64,000 bases of DNA from CAMTWZ01 sp041749075. Lineage in GTDB: Bacteria > Bacteroidota > Rhodothermia > Balneolales > HLUCCA01. The stretch covers positions 53,025 through 117,024 of the forward strand of contig JBGTBY010000034.1 in assembly GCA_041749075.1 (NCBI GenBank). Reading direction: 5' to 3'. The translations under genes were made by a program, and so were the position numbers. The notes under the pieces were generated by a model. That model worked only from the letters and a program-made list of their open reading frames with translations. It was not told the DNA's origin and ran no database searches. Positions 24,730 through 32,874 of the stretch are shown here, one piece after another (within the stretch, counting starts at the first letter, position 1; each line of letters opens with the position of its first letter).

Positions 24730-26022
24730 ATGGAACTCCTATACATCCTCATCGGATCGGCCGTCGGCGCCGTCATTGCCTGGCTTATCGCCAAATCCCA
24801 AGCCACCACGTCCCTTTCGGCCGCGAACGACCGGGCAAACGACGCATCCACCCGCCTCTCCCTCACCGAGAAACAACTGTCCGATTCGGAAGCCTCGCGC
24901 AGCTCGCTTCAATCCGATTTATCGAAGCTTTCCACGGACTACGCCCGCCTCGAAGCCCAATATTCCATCCATAAGGAGGAAGTGGCCCAGCTCCGCGAGC
25001 GCTTCCGCACCGATTTCGAGAACCTGGCGCAAAAAATCCTCGATGAAAAAACCTCGAAGTTCACGGAGCAGAACAAGGTGAATCTGGATCAGGTGCTGGG
25101 TCCCCTGCGCGAAAATCTCACACGTTTCGAGAAGCAGGTGAATGATGCGTTCACCGAGGAAACCCGTGAAAAAGCGAGTCTTCGCGAACAGATCCAGCAA
25201 CTGGCGCTGATGAACCAGCAGATGAGCACGGATGCGATGAATCTCGTGAAGGCGCTCAAAGGCGATAACAAGGCGGCCGGAAATTGGGGGGAAGTGATCC
25301 TCGAACGGCTTCTCGAGCGCTCGGGACTGGAGGAAGGTGTCAATTATGTGGCCCAAGGCTCGTTCCGCGATGAAGAGGGACGATCCAACATGCCGGATGT
25401 GGTGATCACCCTGCCGAGTGACAAACATATCGTGGTCGATTCGAAAGTCTCGTTGTTGAGCTATTCCGATTGGGTTGCCGCGGAAACGGATGAGGAGCGT
25501 CAACGATCTGAAAAAGCCTTTGCCACCTCGGTCTGGAACCACGTGCGCGGCCTATCCGACAAGAATTATATGAAATTATATGGCATCAACAGTCCGGATT
25601 TCGTTCTTCTGTTCATGCCGATCGAGCCGGCGTACGCGATGGTCCTTCGCGCCGATTCCTCCCTATGGCAGAACGCCTATGATCGCAAAATCATCATCGT
25701 GAGTCCGACCACTCTCATGGCCACCCTCACTACGGTGGCCAATATTTGGCGGCAGGAGCAAGGAATCAAGAATGCCGAGAAAATCGCGGAGGAAGCCGGG
25801 AAATTGTATGACAAGATCCACGGATTCGTGGATGATTTCGAGAAAGTGGGCAAGCAGTTGGAGACGCTTCGCAACACGTACTCATCCGCTGATAACAAAC
25901 TGAGAACGGGTACCGGAAACGTGCTGCGTCGTGCAGAGCAGATGAAAAAACTCGGTGCGAAGGCCACGAAAGCGATTACGGGAGTCAGTGCGGATGCGGA
26001 CACCGACGACGACGAAACCTAA
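24730..26022 (+). CDS. rmuC: RmuC family DNA recombination protein
   Basis: A 430-residue protein. It has one N-terminal membrane helix (MELLYILIGSAVGAVIAWLI), a long coiled coil (about 30-150), and the RmuC nuclease-like core with NWGEVILERLLERSGL, PDVVITLPSDKHIVVDSKVSL, and later KNYMKLYGINSPDFVLLFMPIE. RmuC limits recombination at inverted repeats and is implicated in defence against foreign DNA. ATG 24730 is chosen because it starts directly at the membrane helix; 24676 adds 18 non-conserved residues. The 3' end overlaps the opposing gene by 4 nt. Confidence 0.92.
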   Translation: MELLYILIGSAVGAVIAWLIAKSQATTSLSAANDRANDASTRLSLTEKQLSDSEASRSSLQSDLSKLSTDYARLEAQYSIHKEEVAQLRERFRTDFENLAQKILDEKTSKFTEQNKVNLDQVLGPLRENLTRFEKQVNDAFTEETREKASLREQIQQLALMNQQMSTDAMNLVKALKGDNKAAGNWGEVILERLLERSGLEEGVNYVAQGSFRDEEGRSNMPDVVITLPSDKHIVVDSKVSLLSYSDWVAAETDEERQRSEKAFATSVWNHVRGLSDKNYMKLYGINSPDFVLLFMPIEPAYAMVLRADSSLWQNAYDRKIIIVSPTTLMATLTTVANIWRQEQGIKNAEKIAEEAGKLYDKIHGFVDDFEKVGKQLETLRNTYSSADNKLRTGTGNVLRRAEQMKKLGAKATKAITGVSADADTDDDET

Positions 26023-26588
26023 TTCTGAAGCTCGATATCCGGAACCTGCCCCGGCGTGATGTCCATCTTATACTGCTGGCGACCCAAATCGCCGTTCGCG
26101 TTTTTGAACAGCGGTTCCGCTCCATTGTCTTCTTTCAGCACCATATAAAGCGTCAGCAAGGTGTCGTTCGGCATCTCCATCCGGTAGGTCCACACCGAAT
26201 TGCTCGATAGCACATTCAACTCCTCGGCGGATTTCGACAGCAGAAAGCGGAACGATCCGCCTCCCCCTCCTTCTTCCACGGGTCGCTGAGCCCAGGCCGC
26301 CATGAACACCCCGGCTTCCGTTCCGGCCCGCATCAGCACATATTCCCGCTCGATGGCCGGCATGCTGTACTGCGCGCGATACCAGTCGTTTACCTGGGAA
26401 AACATGGTGAAGATCCCCCAGAAAAACACGGCAAAGGCCAATGATTGCTGGGCCCGGGACGAATCGGTGAACAGGAGCACACCCAGCGCCGATCCGACCA
26501 GCGCCGCCGAAGCCACCGTCGAATCGATGAGGATTGCCACAAGGGCCAACCCAAGGGCGGCAACAAGGGATATGGGATCAATCCGCAT
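26019..26588 (-). CDS. Membrane protein of unknown function, last gene of the peptide/ABC operon
   Basis: A 189-residue protein with two or three N-terminal hydrophobic helices (about 6-42 and 48-66) followed by a soluble domain that contains a GGGGG turn. No family recognised. It overlaps the preceding small membrane protein by 11 nt and ends in a 4-nt overlap with rmuC. Its place at the end of the operon makes it a possible accessory protein of the exporter, but that is inference. Confidence 0.62.
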   Translation of the reverse strand: MRIDPISLVAALGLALVAILIDSTVASAALVGSALGVLLFTDSSRAQQSLAFAVFFWGIFTMFSQVNDWYRAQYSMPAIEREYVLMRAGTEAGVFMAAWAQRPVEEGGGGGSFRFLLSKSAEELNVLSSNSVWTYRMEMPNDTLLTLYMVLKEDNGAEPLFKNANGDLGRQQYKMDITPGQVPDIELQN

Positions 26589-26778
26589 TGCGTAACGCCT
26601 CCAACAGGGATTGTTGTTCCGCTTTGTAGGCTTCTAGCTCGTCGCTCAATTGTTGGCTCGTCGCGAAATTGGCTTCCTGCCGACGATGATTGATTTCAGT
26701 GGCGATGCCGGCCAGAATAGTGGGGATGAGGACCAAAAGCAGCAAGATGCGGTTCAGGCGGAGGCGGGTTTTGAGCAT
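26578..26778 (-). CDS. Small single-helix membrane protein
   Basis: A 66-residue protein with one transmembrane helix (about 8-28: NRILLLLVLIPTILAGIA), then a short coiled coil (QLSDELEAYKAEQQSLLEAL). Small bitopic coiled-coil proteins of this shape resemble FtsL/FtsB-type or secretion accessory proteins only in form. I chose the Met at 26778; the longer frame to 26817 would overlap the thioredoxin-like gene by 4 nt. Function unknown. Confidence 0.55.
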   Translation of the reverse strand: MLKTRLRLNRILLLLVLIPTILAGIATEINHRRQEANFATSQQLSDELEAYKAEQQSLLEALRNAD

Positions 26779-26813
26779 GGGACAAGATACCCGCAAACGG
26801 ATCGGTCTGAAAA

Positions 26814-27308
26814 TCAATCCCCCAACGCCTCAATAAACCCGTCCAAATCCGGATCCCCGCCCAACACATGGATTCGGCGGATCTGCCGATCGTGTCCGAA
26901 CAGAATTTTTGCCGGCGTGAAGGGAAGAAGTCCCATGGATTTCGGATCCCCATTGATCCATACGCGAACTGGGAACAGAAATTTTTGAGTCTCCAGGAAT
27001 TGCGAGACCTCATCCGCGCTTCTGGCCGGAGAAACCCAGACGAGGCGGATGGGATAGGTCCAGTAATCGCGCATCCAAAGGCTCAGCTCATCCAAACACG
27101 ACTGGCAATGCGTAGGCGGCGCCACGAGCAGCACGGTAGGAAGCACGGGATCGAGCGGGGCATCGAGCTCATTCAGCAAGGCGCTCCATTCCTGGCTTTT
27201 GTCGGGCGTTCGATACATCTCGGGGGTCTGATGCGTGTCGCACGAAACGACGATCAATAGAAGAGCTAGGCGGACATTAATGATGGTCCTTGCGGAGGAA
27301 AAGGACAT
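26814..27308 (-). CDS. Thioredoxin-like lipoprotein with CxxC
   Basis: A 164-residue exported lipoprotein: N-terminal helix ending in the lipobox-like IVVSC (Cys about residue 23). The mature part has a thioredoxin-fold pattern with the redox motif HCQSC after a beta strand (VLLVAPPTHC), then ARSADEVSQFLE and a late GDPKSMGLLPFTPAKILF with a cis-Pro-like segment. It probably acts on disulfides outside the cytoplasm. The gene sits in the operon of the four-cysteine peptides, which are obvious candidate substrates. It overlaps the permease gene by 32 nt. Confidence 0.68.
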   Translation of the reverse strand: MSFSSARTIINVRLALLLIVVSCDTHQTPEMYRTPDKSQEWSALLNELDAPLDPVLPTVLLVAPPTHCQSCLDELSLWMRDYWTYPIRLVWVSPARSADEVSQFLETQKFLFPVRVWINGDPKSMGLLPFTPAKILFGHDRQIRRIHVLGGDPDLDGFIEALGD

Positions 27309-27999
27309 AGTTGGTCAGGATAAGGATGGGGGTTAGGATCAACACTCGGATGATCGCGTTGGTGTCTTGGATGCCACGGAGATACAGCGACATGGGATTG
27401 GAGCCGAGTGTGAGGTGGCTCGTTCCCCAGTCTTGTAAAATGGACCAAAATCCATGAAGCGCCGATCCCGGAGTCATGAGACTTCCCATGCTGACGGTGA
27501 TCGGCATGAGAAACAGGATCGCCAGCACAAGGAAAGTGCCGAGGGAGCCGCCTCCTACGAGGCGCAAGATCAGAAACGCCCCATACCCGACGAAAAGATG
27601 GTACAGGAACAGATTTCCGGTCGCCATCAGGCCATTTCCGATGTCGGAGAATAGACCGATGTACAACGTCGCATAAGGGAGGGTCACGATAATGCTCAGG
27701 AGTCCGATTTGCAACAATGTCGTTCCGATCACCATCGACCGGTTTCGGAATCGACCCAATCGGAATTGTATCGATTCCGGACTATAGAACACGGTGTGGA
27801 TGTTCGACAATTGGAAGACGAAGAGGAGGCTGATGAAAAGGAGGTAGGAGGTGATCGTGTTCATCAGGATCGTGATCACGATCTCGGGTGGTGGAGATTT
27901 GTACACAAACCAACAGCTTAACAGGATGAACATCAGAAGCAGGGCGCTGCTGAGCATGCGCAGATGCAGAACCAGTTGGTATCGAAGTAATGCGATCAT
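27277..27999 (-). CDS. ABC-type permease subunit
   Basis: A 240-residue integral membrane protein with six predicted helices, as in ABC-2-type permeases. It has no signal peptide and no binding-protein loops. It overlaps the ATPase gene by 4 nt (ATGA), so they form one exporter of ATPase plus permease type. Substrate unknown; the secreted peptides encoded upstream are candidates, although they also carry Sec signal peptides. Confidence 0.78.
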   Translation of the reverse strand: MIALLRYQLVLHLRMLSSALLLMFILLSCWFVYKSPPPEIVITILMNTITSYLLFISLLFVFQLSNIHTVFYSPESIQFRLGRFRNRSMVIGTTLLQIGLLSIIVTLPYATLYIGLFSDIGNGLMATGNLFLYHLFVGYGAFLILRLVGGGSLGTFLVLAILFLMPITVSMGSLMTPGSALHGFWSILQDWGTSHLTLGSNPMSLYLRGIQDTNAIIRVLILTPILILTNYVLFLRKDHH

Positions 28000-28676
28000 C
28001 GGTCCCCCCGGAACAGGTCTAAGTAGAAGGAATTGAGGTTTTGTCGGTCGCGGTCGCGGCCGAGATCGTGGATGAGCTCTCCACGCTTCAAAATGAGGAT
28101 TCGATCGCAGGCATCGTCGAGCTCATAAAGCAAGTGGGATGAAATCACCACAAGGTTTCCTAGCGAGGCATAATCACGGACCAGCAGCATGAATTCGTGT
28201 CGGTCGATCGGATCCAGCCCTTCGAAAGGCTCATCGAGCAGCACAACGGGCGGAGTTCCAGTGAACGCAGCCAGGATGCCGAGCTTCTTCAGCATGCCCT
28301 TGGAATAACCCCGGACCGCCTTTTTCAGGTGATCCGTCATGCCTAAACGCCGAACCATTTCGGCTTCAAACGTGCTTTGCGACGATCCTTCCAAGCGCCG
28401 TTGGAACGTCAGCCAACCCGCGCCAGTGGTTCGGATGGGAACCGTGAACGTCTCGGTCTGTACCCCCATCCGCATGAATTCTTTCGGGATGTGGATGGTG
28501 CCCGTATCCGGTAATAGCGCGCCCGATAGGAGTTTCAGAGTGGTGCTTTTCCCGGATCCGTTCGGACCAATCAGCCCCACTACCGTTCCAGGCGTTAGGG
28601 AGAATGTGGCATCGCTGAGAGCCACCAATCGTCCGAAGGACTTTCGGACGGTATCAAAATCCAAGGTCATAGACAT
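27996..28676 (-). CDS. ABC transporter ATPase
   Basis: A 226-residue ATP-binding subunit. Motifs are Walker A GPNGSGKST, signature in the exporter form YSKGMLKK in place of LSGGQ, Walker B VVLLDEPFEGLDP and the switch His in SSHLLYE. The YSKGM form is frequent in ABC-2-type export systems. It overlaps the permease (4 nt) and the propeller gene (23 nt), so it is cotranscribed with both. Confidence 0.93.
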   Translation of the reverse strand: MSMTLDFDTVRKSFGRLVALSDATFSLTPGTVVGLIGPNGSGKSTTLKLLSGALLPDTGTIHIPKEFMRMGVQTETFTVPIRTTGAGWLTFQRRLEGSSQSTFEAEMVRRLGMTDHLKKAVRGYSKGMLKKLGILAAFTGTPPVVLLDEPFEGLDPIDRHEFMLLVRDYASLGNLVVISSHLLYELDDACDRILILKRGELIHDLGRDRDRQNLNSFYLDLFRGDR

Positions 28677-29577
28677 ATATATGATTCGTTTCGGGGGAAT
28701 AGGTGTATAGGAGAGAATCGTGGTAGGTCGCGAAAGGGGATGGTGTCGGAATCACATATCTCGAGACCAATTTTCCATCGAAATCAAAGCACTGAATCGG
28801 CTGCCTCCGAGGACCGATATCTCCGCTTAAAAAACATGCCAGCGATTCGGTGAGGAAGGCGGCAGAATGTGTTTTGCTATTAAAAAAAGGTAAATCATAC
28901 TTAATGGTAAAATTTGGTGTCTTCGGTTGAGTGGAATTCAAAAAAGAAGTGGCCAGCTTGTTGTTTTGAAAAATTTCGGCTCTATTGCTGAATTGCCGAT
29001 ATCTCAATACGGCGCCAAATTTGTTGGACGAATGAAAAACAATCCCTTCTGGAGGGTGAGTTATAATTGCGGTACTCTTGAGGCGGACGGTCTGCTTAGT
29101 TGAAAAATTAATCTCATATATGTCCTCATATTCCATGTTTAGGGTACCGGCCCAGACGATTGAATCATTAACTGCAAATATGCTTAGGGGGTTAAAGGGA
29201 ACGACTAATTCAATGCCAGGGGTCATGTCGAGGCCTAACCGAAATATTTTTTGCTGAGAGGGGTCGGAAACGAACAAAAAGGTTGAAGTTGTTGAAAGAG
29301 AATGAGGTTTATTTAGTTCACCAGGACCTCTGCCTATTGAGCTATACGTTCCAATTGGTTCGAAAAACTTGTTGACTTGGTGTATAGAATTACGACTATG
29401 ATCAATGAAGAAGAAATAATCTTTTTGATAAGCCAAACCACTCATGCCATCAACATTTAATCCGACTAGATTAGTAGAATCTTTGGGCAGAATGGGGGCT
29501 TCAACTAAATTCAGGGGATAGGTTCGAGATTCGCATGAAACCAATGCGAGTAGTAGTAGAATTGTGGGGGATTTCAT
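28654..29577 (-). CDS. 6-bladed beta-propeller lipoprotein
   Basis: A 307-residue lipoprotein: signal peptide with lipobox LALVSC (Cys 15). The mature protein has NHL/TolB-like repeats (GLAYQKDYFFFIDHSRNSIH, FVSDPSQQKIFRLGL, PFATYHDSLLYTYSP), similar to the BF3164-type family of Bacteroidota. That family is often encoded next to genes for small secreted peptides. It starts 33 nt after the first twin-CX3C peptide gene and overlaps the ATPase gene. The local DNA is AT-richer than the flanks, suggesting transfer. It may bind the peptide; this is inference. Confidence 0.78.
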   Translation of the reverse strand: MKSPTILLLLALVSCESRTYPLNLVEAPILPKDSTNLVGLNVDGMSGLAYQKDYFFFIDHSRNSIHQVNKFFEPIGTYSSIGRGPGELNKPHSLSTTSTFLFVSDPSQQKIFRLGLDMTPGIELVVPFNPLSIFAVNDSIVWAGTLNMEYEDIYEINFSTKQTVRLKSTAIITHPPEGIVFHSSNKFGAVLRYRQFSNRAEIFQNNKLATSFLNSTQPKTPNFTIKYDLPFFNSKTHSAAFLTESLACFLSGDIGPRRQPIQCFDFDGKLVSRYVIPTPSPFATYHDSLLYTYSPETNHIYVYDLGF

Positions 29578-29610
29578 AAAAAATAAACCCTGGGGACCAA
29601 GGGTTGAGGA

Positions 29611-29862
29611 TTAGGTTGCTTGTACAAGGTCGTTAAAGATCTCGAGAACAATACTCTCATATGCCTGACCGTAGCACGACGTATTGCATTTGACTCTTGC
29701 AAAAGTCCAGGGGAGTGTCGAGATGGAACACTCCACGAGGCACTTTCCTAGTAACAACAGAATGCCCTCATCTTCCTCCGCAAAAGCGCTTGTCACCCCA
29801 ATCGTAGGGAGCATTATTGCGGCGATCATGAGGATGGAGAGGAGTTTTTTTAACGTTTTCAT
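29611..29862 (-). CDS. Secreted twin-CX3C peptide 1
   Basis: An 83-residue precursor: MKTLKK, a hydrophobic core and an Ala-x-Ala-type cleavage site (SAFA, residues 25-28), leaving a mature peptide of about 55 residues. Cysteines are at 41, 45, 59 and 63, giving CX3C-X13-CX3C with Pro-Trp between the pairs and Cys-Tyr at the end. This is the pattern of two-disulfide helical hairpins. Peptide 2 shares every one of these features. No database family is recognised. Confidence 0.72.
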   Translation of the reverse strand: MKTLKKLLSILMIAAIMLPTIGVTSAFAEEDEGILLLLGKCLVECSISTLPWTFARVKCNTSCYGQAYESIVLEIFNDLVQAT

Positions 29863-29896
29863 ATGATTTTTTGGGCTTTGAATGATGGGTTAAGTC

Positions 29897-30225
29897 GCAG
29901 ATGCCCGGACTTTCAATCGATTCAAACCATTGACACGACTGGACCGAGAATGGCTTTGATCACGTTGCCATAAAAGGCGATGTAGCAGTCGAAGCTACAT
30001 GCCATGCTACGTAGGCTCCATGGTGCGTAGGTGTCAATGCAATAGTTCACGCAATTCATATACGATTCGACGACTCCCGCTTCCTGAGCATTAGCCGACA
30101 TCGTCGGCAAAATCGTATAGATCATCAGCGCTAGGGCAAGCGTAGCGACCCACTTTTTGAGCGTTTTCATATGATAGGTTTCCTTTGTTTTGATATGAGG
30201 GTTATTGGTTGTTTTGCAGATGCCC
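29897..30225 (-). repeat. Duplicated leader word GGGCATCTGC before both peptide genes
   Basis: On the minus strand GGGCATCTGC occurs at 29906-29897, 35 nt before the peptide 1 start, and at 30225-30216, 46 nt before the peptide 2 start. Start-codon flanks also match (GATC-like ATCATATGAAAACG context). The duplication therefore included the 5' region, not just the coding part. It may be a shared regulatory or processing element. Confidence 0.5.
29922..30170 (-). CDS. Secreted twin-CX3C peptide 2
   Basis: An 82-residue paralogue of peptide 1. The precursor begins MKTLKK and has a likely cleavage site after SANA (residues 25-28). Cysteines at 40, 44, 58 and 62 repeat CX3C-X13-CX3C, with APW between the pairs and CY at the end. 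The rest of the mature sequence is strongly diverged from peptide 1, as expected for peptides under diversifying selection or with different targets. It is the first gene of the operon. Confidence 0.72.
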   Translation of the reverse strand: MKTLKKWVATLALALMIYTILPTMSANAQEAGVVESYMNCVNYCIDTYAPWSLRSMACSFDCYIAFYGNVIKAILGPVVSMV

Positions 30226-30429
30226 TAGCGCAAGACTAACGAACATTTCCTCGCGAATCAAGAAGTTTCGTTCCTAAATCTGTGCATATTTTTCAAGAGC
30301 TTAGCGAGCCCCCTTACTTATATGACAGAACATTAAGAAACCCTAATGTAAGATTTTGCCAGTTTCCGACTCTATATAGAAAGAGCACATTGTTCTTAGT
30401 CACCCTTAACCAGTCAGGAAACACCCCCT

Positions 30430-30783
30430 ATGAGACGATTAGATATCAGCAAAGCCAAAACCATCTTGATGTCGCACTTGAATCACATCACCGGAATCAC
30501 GAAATGGGCCAAATTGATGGGATATAACCGAATCGAATTTTCTCGGTATTTCAAGAAGACCCACGACATGTCGCCGAAGAAAATGTTTCACCGCGTTCGG
30601 GTGGATTCCATCATGGTCTATCTGGCGCAACATCCCAATGCGAAGCATTACGAGGTGGCGATCCGCTTCGGGCTGCGCGATGAAAAAGCCCTATACGATT
30701 ATCTGAAGTACCATCACGACGCGTCGCCCACCGAGGTCAAAGCGTTTTCGTTAGAAAGCGCATGGGAGCGTCGCCGTCGGTGA
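30430..30783 (+). CDS. Lone AraC-type DNA-binding domain protein
   Basis: A 117-residue protein that is essentially two helix-turn-helix motifs of the AraC family: GITKWAKLMGYNRIEFSRYFKK and YEVAIRFGLRDEKALYDYLKYHHDASPTE, with the sequence linking them. There is no sensor or dimerisation domain. It is divergent from the peptide operon across a 259-nt gap (30171-30429) and is a natural candidate regulator. The gap holds a CTATATAGAAAG stretch but no exact TAnnTTTG element. The 3' end overlaps the GNAT gene by 47 nt. Confidence 0.72.
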   Translation: MRRLDISKAKTILMSHLNHITGITKWAKLMGYNRIEFSRYFKKTHDMSPKKMFHRVRVDSIMVYLAQHPNAKHYEVAIRFGLRDEKALYDYLKYHHDASPTEVKAFSLESAWERRRR

Positions 30784-31195
30784 AGCCTTCGCGGCGGTAG
30801 AGGCGCGCGGCGGGGTTGTCGTCGCGCACTTCCAAGGTCACTTTTCCGCATCCGAGGCTGCGCGCATGTCGCGCCACAGCATCGAGCAGGGACTTGCCCA
30901 CGCCGCGTCCCCGCGCATCGGGCGCTACGCTCAGGTCATGCACGTTCACCAGCGGCTTCGCGCCGAAGGTGGAATACCCCGTGAAGCAGATGGCCACGCC
31001 GATCGGCGCGCCGTTGTCTTCGGCCAGGATCGCGAACGCGCCCGGCACGCTCGGTAGATCCGCGCGAAGCTTCTGTTTCACGTCGTCGACCAATGGCTTG
31101 CCATTGCCCATCGGGTCTTGCGAGTAGAGGTCGAGCATCGCGATCACGAGGTCGAGATCGGTCGGGTTGTGGTAGTTAGCGAGTCGTGTGTGCAT
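30737..31195 (-). CDS. GNAT family N-acetyltransferase
   Basis: A 152-residue acetyl-CoA-dependent transferase with the GNAT motif A (VAPDARGRGVGKSLLDAV) and motif B (LEVRDDNPAARLYRREGF). N-terminal DLDLVIAMLDLYSQDP is typical of small-molecule or RimI-like enzymes. Substrate unknown. The Met at 31195 is chosen. It overlaps the AraC-like gene convergently by an unusually long 47 nt. Confidence 0.85.
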   Translation of the reverse strand: MHTRLANYHNPTDLDLVIAMLDLYSQDPMGNGKPLVDDVKQKLRADLPSVPGAFAILAEDNGAPIGVAICFTGYSTFGAKPLVNVHDLSVAPDARGRGVGKSLLDAVARHARSLGCGKVTLEVRDDNPAARLYRREGFTDGDAPMRFLTKTL

Positions 31196-31202
31196 ATGTC
31201 TG

Positions 31203-31272
31203 GGGCGCATGCGATGCGCCCGTACATTTAGATATGTGTCGGGGCGGTTGTCGGGGCGGATGGCATCCGCCC
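31203..31272. repeat. Two REP-like palindromes upstream of the GNAT gene
   Basis: GGGCGCAT-GCG-ATGCGCCC (31203-31221) and GGGCGGAT-GGC-ATCCGCCC (31254-31272) are perfect 8-bp stems with 3-nt loops. The second repeats the stem of the element at 15322-15340. A partial third copy (GGGGCGGTTGTC) lies between them. They are intergenic, in the 89-nt gap between the GNAT gene and prfC. Confidence 0.6.
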
Positions 31273-31284
31273 TTACTGGAGACC

Positions 31285-32874
31285 CTAGCCCGACTTATAC
31301 TTATAAAGATTTCCCGCCCCCACGGCTTCCGTGGCCTGATTCAGCGCATAGGCGCTGTCGAAGAGCACGATGGGGTTCTTGTCCAGGTCGTAGGTCACGG
31401 CGGTGGAATAGCTTTTCGAGAGGCGACCGATCACGGCATCATCTTTCGGAAGCCAACGCGCAGTATGATACGGCACGGGCGACATTGTGATCTCGACGTT
31501 GTATTCGGCCGCCATCCGATGCTTCACGACATCAAACTGAAGCGCGCCAACCGTTCCTAATAAAAGCTCATTCCCCACGCCATTCGGCACTTCGAACACA
31601 TGCACCACGCCTTCTTCGCTGAGCTGCTGGAGTCCTTCGCGCAGTTGCTTGCGTTTAAACGGGTCTTTGCTGCTCGCTTTCATGAAATGCTCGGGCGAAA
31701 ACAGGGGAATGACATCAAACCGCACGGCCGATTTCTCATACAGGGTGCTTCCGATCCGGAAATCCCCCGGATTGAACAGCGCAAGAATATCACCCGGCCA
31801 GGCTTCGTCCACCATCGAACGCTCATCGCCCATCAAACTATGTGGCGTACTGAGACGCACTTTTTTTCCACTGTCGCTGAGCACCACATCCATCCCCTTC
31901 CGGAATTTTCCGGATGCGACACGGACAAACGCCGTGCAATCGCGGTGATCCGGATTCATATTGGCCTGCATCTTGAAGATGAAGCCGGAAAACGGGGTGT
32001 CGAGCGCGCGGATGTCGCCCGTATCGCCTTCATAAGGTTGCGGTGATGGCGCCAAGTCGGAAAAATGACGCAAGAACAGGTCGAGTCCGAAGTTGTTCAA
32101 AGCCGATCCGAAAAACACAGGAGAGACTTTTCCGCTGAGAAAATCTTGCAAGTCCATGTCTCGGTATTCATCGCCGATGAGCTGCACGATTTCGCGAAGC
32201 TCTTCTTTGTCGTCGTTATAAATTTTGCTGTTGGCGAGTCCGGTTTCGAGATCGGTGATGTCGGCCGAGGCTTCGTGCGCGCCATGATCCACTTTCGTGT
32301 ATCGGTACAATTCGTCGTGTTTGATGTCGTACACGCCTTCGAACTGGCTTCCGTAGCCCACGGGCCAGGTGGCGGCGATGGCGCGGAGGCCGAGTTTGGC
32401 TTCGATGTTGCTCATCACTTCGAGCGGGGACATCCCCGGACGGTCGCATTTGTTCACGAAGGTGATCACCGGCGTTCCGCGCAGTTTGCACACTTCATAT
32501 AATTTTTCGGTCTGCGTTTCCACGCCTTTGGCCACATCGATCACCATCAGCGCGCAGTCGGCGGCGACCAGGGTGCGCAGCGTGTCTTCGGAAAAGTCCT
32601 TGTGGCCCGGAGTGTCGAGCAGGTTGTATTTCACGCCGTCTTTTTCGAAACGAAGCACCGAGCTCGTCACCGAAATGCCGCGTTCCTGCTCGATCGCCAT
32701 CCAGTCGCTTAAGGCGGCTTTCGAGGCTTTTCGTGATTTCACGGCTCCTGCTTCACGGATGGCTCCTCCATACAGAAGGAGTTTTTCGGTGAGGGTGGTT
32801 TTCCCGGCATCGGGGTGGGAAATAATGGCGAAGGTGCGCCGAATGGACGCTTCTTTCAATACGGGGTCGGACAT
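31285..32874 (-). CDS. prfC: Peptide chain release factor 3
   Basis: A 529-residue translational GTPase that recycles RF1 and RF2 after termination. G1 is SHPDAGKTTLTEK, followed by KSRKASKAALSDWMAIEQERGI (split by no insertion), G3 DTPGHKDFSEDT, and G4 FVNKCDR. Domains II and III follow with AFVRVASGKF. Full length. It starts in a TAATG overlap with the M28 peptidase stop, so it belongs to the scpA-M28-prfC operon. Confidence 0.96.
   Translation of the reverse strand: MSDPVLKEASIRRTFAIISHPDAGKTTLTEKLLLYGGAIREAGAVKSRKASKAALSDWMAIEQERGISVTSSVLRFEKDGVKYNLLDTPGHKDFSEDTLRTLVAADCALMVIDVAKGVETQTEKLYEVCKLRGTPVITFVNKCDRPGMSPLEVMSNIEAKLGLRAIAATWPVGYGSQFEGVYDIKHDELYRYTKVDHGAHEASADITDLETGLANSKIYNDDKEELREIVQLIGDEYRDMDLQDFLSGKVSPVFFGSALNNFGLDLFLRHFSDLAPSPQPYEGDTGDIRALDTPFSGFIFKMQANMNPDHRDCTAFVRVASGKFRKGMDVVLSDSGKKVRLSTPHSLMGDERSMVDEAWPGDILALFNPGDFRIGSTLYEKSAVRFDVIPLFSPEHFMKASSKDPFKRKQLREGLQQLSEEGVVHVFEVPNGVGNELLLGTVGALQFDVVKHRMAAEYNVEITMSPVPYHTARWLPKDDAVIGRLSKSYSTAVTYDLDKNPIVLFDSAYALNQATEAVGAGNLYKYKSG

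Noticed and set aside
26814..27260. Plus-strand 130-codon frame over the thioredoxin-like gene
   Set aside because: It lacks a signal or domain; the minus-strand product has a lipobox and CxxC and fits the operon.
30282..30527. 81-codon frame upstream of the AraC-like gene
   Set aside because: Overlaps the AraC-like gene in another frame and has no conserved pattern or promoter; not supported as a gene.
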